Part shown: positions 42,146 to 48,098 of the stretch, piece by piece
Layout of the letters: each line of letters starts with the position of its first letter
Numbering within the stretch: position 1 is the first letter of the stretch
Assembly: GCF_016429285.1 (NCBI RefSeq)
Contig: NZ_JAELUI010000026.1
Coordinates: 1-48,098, forward strand
From: Ralstonia sp. ASV6
GTDB lineage: Bacteria > Pseudomonadota > Gammaproteobacteria > Burkholderiales > Burkholderiaceae
Length of the DNA stretch: 48,098 bases
Direction: 5' to 3'
Notes under the pieces: generated by a model
Database searches by the model: none
The model's input: only the letters and a program-made list of their open reading frames with translations
Told to the model about the DNA's origin: nothing
Position numbers and translations under genes: made by a program

Positions 42146-43072
42146 TCAACCCAGGCGGGCTGTGCCGTTGGCGGTACGCATGGGCGTGCGTGGTGGGTTG
42201 GCGGGCGTCACGCCACCAAAGGCGCGTGTCATGGCAGCCCACCGCGATTCCGCACCGTGGTCGGCCGCCGCAACGCGGGGCGACGTCATCACGGCATCCG
42301 TGGCAGAGATCGAGGTGGACGCAGACGCGCGCGACGGGCTGGCGGCAGTCTGGACAAACACGGCGGCGGCGTCCTGCACGGCGGCAGTGGCTTCACCCAG
42401 CGCTACGGCACCACCTTGCAGTTCCAGCGGAATGCCCAGGCGCATCGCGGCGTACACGGCCTCGCTCTTGTTGCGCACGTTCAGGCGGCGATACAGCGTG
42501 CATGCGTGCGTTTTGACCGTGGCTTCCGAAATGCCGAGCAGCCGGCCAACCCCCTTGACCGAGTGCCCGCGCGACAGGAGCACCAGCACTTCGTACTGGC
42601 GCAGCGATACGTTCAACCGCTGCGCGGCTTCCGACGCGTCGAGCGCAAGCATGGTCACGGCCGTGGCAGCCGGGCGCGGCATCAGTGCCGGATACGACTG
42701 CCCACCCGCCAGCACCAACTGCAACGTGGCCAGCAGCACTTCGGGCGGCTGTGATTTGGCAACATAGGCATCGACCCCACATGTCATGGCAACGTGTGCT
42801 TCTTCAGCCGACAGGCACGCGGCGAGCAGCACGACGCGGCTGGCCTCACTGCGGGCGATGGCCTCGCGCAGTTGAGCGGCGTCGACAGGTGCTTCAGCTT
42901 CATCCAGGCCAACGACAAGCAGGTCGGCATTCATATCAACGGCATGCACGACACGCGGCTCGCCAACAGGCAGGGCGGGAGCAACGACTTCCAGGCCCAG
43001 GGGGGGATGCGCGAGCAATTGCGCAAGTCCGGCTCGCAGCAACGGATGGTTCTCCAGCAGGACTGCTTTCAT
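42146..43072 (-). CDS. LuxR-type regulator with degenerate receiver, upstream of pgaABCD
   Basis: 308 residues from ATG 43072, with GAGGAAA 5 nt upstream. Residues 1-125 have the receiver layout, but the acidic pair is Glu7-Asn8 (LLENHP) and the phospho-Asp position is Gly55 (LLVVGLDEAE), so canonical phosphorylation is unlikely; the Lys remains (YVAKSQPP). The LuxR helix-turn-helix is at about 153-215 (LSRGHSVKGVGRLLGISEATVKTHACTLYRRLNVRNKSEA). A low-complexity C-terminal tail of about 90 residues follows (Ala/Ser/Thr-rich), which LuxR-type regulators do not usually have. By position it probably controls pgaABCD, and could be co-transcribed with it. Confidence 0.85.
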   Translation of the reverse strand: MKAVLLENHPLLRAGLAQLLAHPPLGLEVVAPALPVGEPRVVHAVDMNADLLVVGLDEAEAPVDAAQLREAIARSEASRVVLLAACLSAEEAHVAMTCGVDAYVAKSQPPEVLLATLQLVLAGGQSYPALMPRPAATAVTMLALDASEAAQRLNVSLRQYEVLVLLSRGHSVKGVGRLLGISEATVKTHACTLYRRLNVRNKSEAVYAAMRLGIPLELQGGAVALGEATAAVQDAAAVFVQTAASPSRASASTSISATDAVMTSPRVAAADHGAESRWAAMTRAFGGVTPANPPRTPMRTANGTARLG

Positions 43073-43664
43073 GGTTTCCTCGTTTTCTGATGAAGCGATT
43101 CCGGTCGAGCGCGTACCGAGCCTGCCGCGGCAGGTATGCACGCGCGCGTCATCGACCGTTGAAACCCCGGGATCGTCCGAGAAGCGCCCTGCCACCAGCA
43201 AATGCAAGAGAGCCTGCAGTGGAGAAGCGAAGTGCGAATGCCGTTGCTACTGATCCGGATTCGCTTATGGGAAGAGCGTTGTGTGCGTCAAGCGCCAAGC
43301 GCCTGCTCACGCAGAGTGACCGCACGACATTGAGCAAGCATCGGGCCAGAGCAGTGCAACGCAACATCTGCTTACACTCTTGGCACAGGACCGACCGGTT
43401 GGAGAACGATCGAGACCCGCTGTGGCAAAGGCTCGTGAGCCCACAGCATGGTTTGCTGCACCGCCGCGTACGCACACTGTTTCTGTAACCAACTGGTTAC
43501 GACTGCAGGACACGTGGCAAATGCACGCGCGTGCCGTTGGCCGGCACCTGAACGTTTTTACAACCTGTTTTAAAACTTACCAAGCGTGAGAGGTGCGCGC
43601 CGCTTGCCACAGGGTCATGGGGCATGCGTTGCCGGCAGCGCGGAGATGACCGATGCGTAACCGC
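43073..43664. promoter_or_regulatory. Control region upstream of the pga regulator
   Basis: 592 bp. Several frames cross it but none has a ribosome binding site or protein-like composition. It should contain the promoter for the regulator and pga genes. The palindrome at 43485-43500 and an AT-rich stretch at about 43550-43580 are the notable parts. Confidence 0.5.
43485..43500. promoter_or_regulatory. 7-2-7 palindrome upstream of the pga regulator
   Basis: GTAACCA-AC-TGGTTAC, a perfect 7-2-7 inverted repeat, 412 bp before the regulator start. It is a candidate operator, possibly for the LuxR-type protein itself or for an unlinked factor. Confidence 0.4.
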
Positions 43665-43925
43665 TTAGGGTTTGCGGCGCATGGCAAAGAGGAAGAGGCT
43701 ATCGATGGCGCCCACCATGAAGATGAGGCCTGCAGCCGCGTGCAGCATCCAGGCGCCATCTGCAAACGGCAATGAAATCGACGTGTGTGGAATCGCACCC
43801 ACCACTGCCGCCGCCACGGACATGCGCGCCACCGGCACCCACCATGTGCGCTGCTCGCGCGGCGGGTCGTCATGATGGCGCGGCGTCGGACAGGGCATGC
43901 GGCGGGGGCAGGAAGTGGCGGGCAT
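43665..43925 (-). CDS. Small two-helix membrane protein
   Basis: 86 residues from ATG 43925 (ATG 43898 also possible; neither has a clear ribosome binding site). The C-terminal 60 residues form two hydrophobic segments (WWVPVARMSVAAAVVGAIPH and GAWMLHAAAGLIFMVGAIDSLFLFAMRRK), with a positive C-terminus as expected at the cytoplasmic face. The N-terminal part is Pro/His/Arg-rich. I do not know the family. It lies 87 bp beyond the stop of tdh on the same strand... on the 3' side, so it could be read from the tdh-kbl transcript. Confidence 0.5.
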   Translation of the reverse strand: MPATSCPRRMPCPTPRHHDDPPREQRTWWVPVARMSVAAAVVGAIPHTSISLPFADGAWMLHAAAGLIFMVGAIDSLFLFAMRRKP

Positions 43926-44012
43926 GCTGCATTGTTGGACACAACTTGTCCGACCGATACCGGGAGCAGCCTTGCACATCGGCCCTATTTCCGCCGACTG
44001 CCAGGCATGTGC

Positions 44013-44972
44013 TCAATGCGCCAGGTGCGCGAGATTCTTCAGCATGTCGGCCGTCATCTCCGCCACGCCAAACTCGGGTTTCCAGCCCCAGTCGCGCCGG
44101 GCCACAGAATCGTCAATCGAATTGGGCCAGCTTGCGGCAATCGCCTGACGAAAATCCGGCGCGTACGCCACGTCAAACGAGGGGTGATGCCGGCGAATTT
44201 CCGCCGCCAGTTCTGCCGGCGTAAAGCTCACACCCGCCAGGTTGTAGCTGCCGCGCTCGGTAATGTGCTCGGCCGGTGCCTCCATCAGCTCGATGGTGGC
44301 GCGCACGGCATCGGGCATGTACATCATGGGCAGCGCCTCGTCGCGCTCCAGAAAGCACGTGTAGCGCTCGCCCTTCACGGCGGAGTGGAAGATGTCGATG
44401 GCGTAATCGGTCGTACCGCCGCCCGGCGCGGTCTTGTACGAGATCAGCCCCGGGTAGCGCAGGCTGCGCACGTCGATACCGTGGTGCTCGAAATACCAAC
44501 GGCACCAGCCCTCCCCGGCAAGCTTGGAGATGCCGTAGACGGTCTTGGGCTCCATGATCGTGCTCTGCGGCGTGTTGTCGGGCGGCGTGGTGGGCCCGAA
44601 TGCCGCAATCGAACTCGGCCAAAAGATGCGCTCGATGTTGTGCTGGCGCGCGGCCTCCAGTACGTTCAGCAGGCCGTTCATGTTGAGCTGCCAGCCCCAC
44701 GTGGGCGATTGCTCGGCGGCAGCCGAAAGCGCCGCCGCCAGGTGATAGATCTGTGTGATGCCGTGGCGCTCGATGATCTCGCGCAACTGGCCGCGATCGG
44801 TCACGTCGAGCATTTCGTGGCGGATCTGCGGATGGCGGCCCTTGGGCACCATATCGCTGGTCACCACGTTGCCGGTGCCGTAACGCTCGGCCAGCGCCGC
44901 CGCCAGCTCCGTACCCAATTGCCCATTGGCGCCGATGATGAGAATGCGCGGCACAGTACTGGTGTTGCTCAT
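44013..44972 (-). CDS. tdh: L-threonine 3-dehydrogenase, SDR type
   Basis: 319 residues from ATG 44972, overlapping the kbl stop as TGATG. Extended SDR (epimerase-like) fold: the NAD-binding Gly motif IIGANGQLG (Gly14, Gly17, Gly20), Ser121 (WPSSIAAFGP), and the YxxxK pair Tyr146/Lys150 (TVYGISKLAGE). The TWGWQLNMNGLLNVLE and KTAPGGGTTDYA stretches are typical of the SDR threonine dehydrogenases, as opposed to the zinc-dependent MDR type. It oxidises threonine to 2-amino-3-ketobutyrate, which the adjacent Kbl cleaves. The linkage with kbl makes the assignment firm. Confidence 0.93.
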   Translation of the reverse strand: MSNTSTVPRILIIGANGQLGTELAAALAERYGTGNVVTSDMVPKGRHPQIRHEMLDVTDRGQLREIIERHGITQIYHLAAALSAAAEQSPTWGWQLNMNGLLNVLEAARQHNIERIFWPSSIAAFGPTTPPDNTPQSTIMEPKTVYGISKLAGEGWCRWYFEHHGIDVRSLRYPGLISYKTAPGGGTTDYAIDIFHSAVKGERYTCFLERDEALPMMYMPDAVRATIELMEAPAEHITERGSYNLAGVSFTPAELAAEIRRHHPSFDVAYAPDFRQAIAASWPNSIDDSVARRDWGWKPEFGVAEMTADMLKNLAHLAH

Positions 44973-46201
44973 CAGATGATCCCCAGTTCCTTGCCGGCGG
45001 TCTCGAACGCCTTGAGTGCCGCATCCAGCTGTGCGCGCTCATGCACCGCGCTGATCTGCACGCGAATGCGCGCCTGCCCCTTGGGCACCACCGGGTAGAA
45101 GAAGCCGATCACATACACGCCCAGCTCCAGCAAGCGCTTGGACAACGCCTGTGCCTTGGGCGCGTCGTACACCATGATCGGCACGATGGGGTGGTCGCCC
45201 GGTTTGATGTCAAAACCCAGCTCGACGATTTTGCGGCGGAAATACAGCGCGCTGTCTTCCAGCTTGTCGCGCAGCGCGGTGTCGGCTTCCAGCAAGTCGA
45301 GCACCTTGATGCTGGCCCCGACAATGGCCGGTGCCACGGTGTTCGAGAACAGATACGGCCGCGAGCGCTGGCGCAGCAGCGCCACCACTTCCTTGCGCGC
45401 GCTGGTGAAACCACCCGATGCACCGCCCAGGCCCTTGCCCAGCGTGCCGGTAATGATGTCGACCTTGCCGAACACGCCGCGATGCTCGTGCGAGCCGCGC
45501 CCGCGCTTGCCCAGGAAACCCGTGGCATGGCATTCATCAATGCCCAGCAGCGCACCAAACGCATCGCAGATGGCGCGAATCTCATCGAGCCGCGCAATGG
45601 TGCCGTCCATCGAGAACACGCCATCGGTAAAGACCAGCTTGAAGCGCGCGCCGGCTGCATCCGCGGCTTTCAGTTGTTCGCGCAGGTCATCCAGATCGTT
45701 GTGCTTGTAGCGATAGCGACGGGCCTTGCACAGGCGGATGCCGTCGATGATGGACGCGTGGTTCAGCTCGTCGCTGATCACGGCATCCTCCGGCCCAAGC
45801 AGCGTTTCGAACAAGCCGCCGTTGGCATCGAATGCCGAGCCGTAGAGGATGGTGTCTTCCGTGCCGAGAAACTTCGCCAGCCGCGCTTCCAGCGTCTTGT
45901 GCAGATCCTGCGTGCCGCAGATGAAGCGCACGGAGCTGAGGCCAAAGCCGTGCGAATCCAGTGCCTCGTGCGCGGCCTTCAGCACCTCGGGGTGCGACGA
46001 CAAACCCAGGTAGTTGTTGGCGCAGAGGTTGATGACCTCCTTGCCATCCGCCGTGTGGATCACGCTGCCCTGCGGCGAGGTGATGATGCGCTCGGTCTTG
46101 TACAGACCGGCCGCTTCAATGGCTTCCAGCTCGTGGCGGATATTGGCGTAGAAGGCATCGATCGAAGCCCCCGTCGAAGCATTGCCTGCCGTTGTCCCCA
46201 T
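44972..46201 (-). CDS. kbl: 2-amino-3-ketobutyrate CoA ligase (glycine C-acetyltransferase)
   Basis: 409 residues from ATG 46201, behind AGGAGGAGC. An alpha-oxoamine synthase: [14 protein letters not shown] near 60, [14 protein letters not shown], the PLP-contacting [11 protein letters not shown] (144-154), [20 protein letters not shown] and the PLP lysine Lys256 ([14 protein letters not shown]). It converts 2-amino-3-ketobutyrate and CoA to glycine and acetyl-CoA, completing threonine breakdown with Tdh, to which it is translationally coupled. It is divergent from the XRE-cupin regulator at 46289, with an operator-like palindrome between. Confidence 0.96.
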   Translation of the reverse strand: MGTTAGNASTGASIDAFYANIRHELEAIEAAGLYKTERIITSPQGSVIHTADGKEVINLCANNYLGLSSHPEVLKAAHEALDSHGFGLSSVRFICGTQDLHKTLEARLAKFLGTEDTILYGSAFDANGGLFETLLGPEDAVISDELNHASIIDGIRLCKARRYRYKHNDLDDLREQLKAADAAGARFKLVFTDGVFSMDGTIARLDEIRAICDAFGALLGIDECHATGFLGKRGRGSHEHRGVFGKVDIITGTLGKGLGGASGGFTSARKEVVALLRQRSRPYLFSNTVAPAIVGASIKVLDLLEADTALRDKLEDSALYFRRKIVELGFDIKPGDHPIVPIMVYDAPKAQALSKRLLELGVYVIGFFYPVVPKGQARIRVQISAVHERAQLDAALKAFETAGKELGII

Positions 46202-46235
46202 GGTGCTCCTCCTGTAGACTGCGTTGATCGATAAA

Positions 46236-46249
46236 TCGAACAAGTTCGA
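46236..46249. promoter_or_regulatory. Palindromic operator candidate for kbl-tdh and its regulator
   Basis: TCGAAC-AA-GTTCGA, a perfect inverted repeat, in the 87-bp divergent region. Flanking copies of related half-sites (ATCGATAAATCGAAC, TATATCGAATA, TTTGTTCAA) continue to 46270. The short AT-rich region leaves both promoters covered, as for an autoregulating divergent repressor. Confidence 0.6.
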
Positions 46250-46288
46250 TATATCGAATAATTTGTTCAATTTACAAGATACCATCCG

Positions 46289-46903
46289 ATGGCACAAGCC
46301 CCTGCCACCCGTCCGTTTGATGAAGGGCTCGCCGAAGGCCCGCCGGCCGTTGGCGCCAAGCTGCAAGTGCTGCGTCAGGCACGCAAGCTGTCGCTGGACG
46401 AACTCTCGCGCCGTGCCGGCGTGTCCAAATCGATGCTCTCGCAGGTCGAGCGCAACCTCGCCAACCCGACCGTGGCCGTGCTGTGGCGCCTGGCCACCGC
46501 ACTGGGCGTGGGGCTGGCGGATTTCCTCTCACCCGAAGGTGCTGCGGATGCGGCGCCAGCCGTGACCGTCATTCCGGCTCACTCCATCCCAGTCATCAAA
46601 AGCCCGGATGGCAAGTGCGAATTGAAGATTCTTGGGCCGGTGGACTTGGCGGCGCGCTTCGAGTGGTATGAACTGGCGATCCAGCCGGGCGGTGTGCTGG
46701 CGTCAGAACCGCATGAGGTGGGGACGAAGGAGCACCTATCGGTGCTCAGCGGCACGCTGACGGTGCAGTCCGGTTCAAGCGAGAAAAAGGTACGGCACGG
46801 AGAATCCGCGCGCTACCCGGCGGACGTGCAGCACGCGATTTCCAATGCGGGGAAGACCGTGGCGACAGCGTTACTGGTGGTGGAGTGCGCGCAGTCACTG
46901 TAG
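46289..46903 (+). CDS. XRE-cupin transcriptional regulator of threonine degradation
   Basis: 204 residues from ATG 46289. N-terminal helix-turn-helix (about 21-78: [41 protein letters not shown]) and a C-terminal cupin barrel (about 110-200: [49 protein letters not shown]). This XRE-cupin arrangement is widespread in amino-acid catabolism regulators; the cupin probably senses a ligand. It is divergent from kbl-tdh by 87 bp, so control of threonine breakdown is inferred from position. There is no strong ribosome binding site (AAGATACCATCCG precedes the ATG). Confidence 0.9.
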   Translation: MAQAPATRPFDEGLAEGPPAVGAKLQVLRQARKLSLDELSRRAGVSKSMLSQVERNLANPTVAVLWRLATALGVGLADFLSPEGAADAAPAVTVIPAHSIPVIKSPDGKCELKILGPVDLAARFEWYELAIQPGGVLASEPHEVGTKEHLSVLSGTLTVQSGSSEKKVRHGESARYPADVQHAISNAGKTVATALLVVECAQSL

Positions 46904-46916
46904 CGCGCCAGGTTGC

Positions 46917-48098
46917 CTAGGCCGCCGGCACCTGCGGCGCCCGCCACACGCGCGGCAGCAACGCACCCAGCATCAACCCGCGCAGCGCCATAAAGCCCAG
47001 CATTGACACCCATAGCCCGTGGTTGCCCCACAGCGGCTGCAGCGTGACCGACAGCCCCCAGAACGCCGCCGCCGCCACGGCCATCGTCACCAGCAGTTCA
47101 CGCGTGCGCGTGGCGCCGATGAACACGCCGTCAAACTGAAAGCCCCACACCGACACGATGGGCAGCAGCGCCGCCCACACCAGATAGTGGCGCGCAGCTT
47201 CGCGCACGGCCGGCTGATCGGTCAGCACGCCGATGATGGCTGAGCCCGTCAGCGCATAGACGGCCGCAAACAACCCCGCCCCCAGCACTGACCAGAGTGT
47301 CGACACGCGAATCGCCATACGCAGTGCGTGGCGATCACGCCCGCCCAGTGCAGCACCCACCAGTGCTTCGGCTGCATGTGCAAAGCCGTCCAGCCCGTAG
47401 GCCATGAAGGTCAGGAAGTTGAGCAGCAGCGCGTTGGCGGCCAGCACCACATCGCCCTGCTTGGCGCCCGCGTGGGCAAACCAGCCGAAAGCGGCCAACA
47501 GACACAGCGTGCGCAGGAAGATGTCGGTGTTCAAACCCATCAGCCGGCGCCAGGCATCGCGCGCGAGCAGTTCAGCACGCGTGAGCGGCGGCAAACCCAG
47601 CGGCCGCTGCAGCCACAGCAGCAGCATGCCCAGCGCAAACCCGGCAATGTCCGCCAGCGCTGTCGCCGCACCAATGCCACCGACGCCCATGCCCGCCCCC
47701 AGCACTAGGCCCAGCACCGCCACCATGTTGACCGCGTTGATGAACACCTGCAGCAGCAACGCGCGCCGCACTTGCTGGCGCCCGAGCAAGGTGCCGAGCA
47801 CCACATAGTTGGCCAGCGCAAACGGCGCCGACCAGATGCGCGCATGGCAATACACCTCGGCCATGCGGGTGACGGTGTCACTTGCCCCCAGCAGCGCCAG
47901 CGTGATGCGGATGGCCGGCCCTTGCAGCATCAGCAACGCCGCCCCGATGGCCAACGCCAGCAGCAACGCACGCACCACGCTCGCCCGCAACGCCTGTGCA
48001 TCCCCCGCGCCATGCGCCTGCGACACCAGCCCCGTGGTGCCCATGCGCAAAAAGCCGAAGCCCCAGAACACAAAGTTGAAGAACACCCCGCCCAGCGC
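46917..48098 (-). CDS. MATE family efflux transporter (DinF-like), 5' end outside window
   Basis: 393 codons plus stop, continuing past the right edge; the first visible residues are ALGGVFFNFVFWGFGFLRMGTTGLVSQAHGAGD, which is the interior of the first MATE helices. About ten hydrophobic helices are visible, with the second-half counterpart GLDGFAHAAEALVGAALGGRD. The G-T-T-G-L-V-S-Q-A and DGFAHAAEALVG motifs are characteristic of the DinF branch, a proton- or sodium-coupled drug/metabolite exporter group. Substrate unknown. It converges on the XRE-cupin gene with a 13-bp gap. Confidence 0.9.
   Translation of the reverse strand, partial: ALGGVFFNFVFWGFGFLRMGTTGLVSQAHGAGDAQALRASVVRALLLALAIGAALLMLQGPAIRITLALLGASDTVTRMAEVYCHARIWSAPFALANYVVLGTLLGRQQVRRALLLQVFINAVNMVAVLGLVLGAGMGVGGIGAATALADIAGFALGMLLLWLQRPLGLPPLTRAELLARDAWRRLMGLNTDIFLRTLCLLAAFGWFAHAGAKQGDVVLAANALLLNFLTFMAYGLDGFAHAAEALVGAALGGRDRHALRMAIRVSTLWSVLGAGLFAAVYALTGSAIIGVLTDQPAVREAARHYLVWAALLPIVSVWGFQFDGVFIGATRTRELLVTMAVAAAAFWGLSVTLQPLWGNHGLWVSMLGFMALRGLMLGALLPRVWRAPQVPAA

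Noticed and set aside
39988-42516. 842-codon plus-strand frame opposite pgaA and the pga regulator
   Set aside because: Antisense shadow: long Arg/His runs, no motifs, and it crosses two real genes on the other strand.
43149-43475. 108-codon minus-strand frame upstream of the pga regulator
   Set aside because: Cys/Arg/Ser-rich, no start signal, no known pattern; treated as a control region.
1-48098. CRISPR arrays, IS elements, prophage or integron features, tRNA or rRNA genes
   Set aside because: I looked for regularly spaced repeats, transposase or integrase frames and tRNA cloverleaf sequences and saw none; a tRNA scan was not possible here.

Overview
The window is GC-rich, densely coded bacterial DNA. 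Gene content points to a beta-proteobacterium of the Burkholderiaceae, most likely Ralstonia (R. pickettii group): a 1650-residue NAD-glutamate dehydrogenase, an SDR-type threonine dehydrogenase paired with kbl, an Hms/Pga polysaccharide operon, ESPR-type trimeric autotransporter and many two-component proteins. The genus is an inference from protein character; no database was searched. I saw no rRNA, tRNA, CRISPR array, IS element or phage gene.

Layout. 1-2.8 kb: housekeeping and stress genes (partial membrane protein, SGNH hydrolase, Ohr, thioredoxin-like protein, DUF2784). 2.9-6.9 kb: a compact chemosensory-like operon on the minus strand, in transcription order a receptor-CheA-like kinase, an MCP-type signalling protein, a CheC/CheX-like protein and CheY. 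7.4-8.2 kb: DUF1801 and DUF2322 genes behind a sigma-28-like promoter. 8.2-24.2 kb: a surface-adhesion island. An RcsC-like hybrid kinase that carries its own Hpt domain, an OmpR-type regulator with no phospho-acceptor Asp, and two paralogous RcsB-like regulators surround a 1419-residue trimeric autotransporter, followed by a minimal chaperone-usher fimbrial operon (pilin, usher, chaperone, tip adhesin). 24.2-34.5 kb: metallopeptidase-like protein, ChrA, an Old Yellow Enzyme with a divergent MerR regulator, NAD-GDH, small hypotheticals and a GNAT. 34.6-43.1 kb: SRPBCC protein, then pgaABCD on the minus strand behind a LuxR-type regulator with a degenerate receiver. 43.7-48.1 kb: small membrane protein, tdh-kbl with a divergent XRE-cupin regulator, and a MATE transporter cut by the window end.

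How it fits together. Most of the window serves surface attachment: autotransporter adhesin, chaperone-usher fimbria and poly-N-acetylglucosamine, each next to dedicated signalling proteins. The most interesting reading is a local phosphorelay (hybrid kinase to two RcsB-like regulators) acting on a 7-2-7 inverted repeat, TTCGTAC-N2-GTACGAA. That repeat occurs both in the kinase/regulator control region and upstream of the autotransporter. The chemosensory-like operon, with no CheW, CheR or CheB nearby, is the second candidate for an undescribed system.
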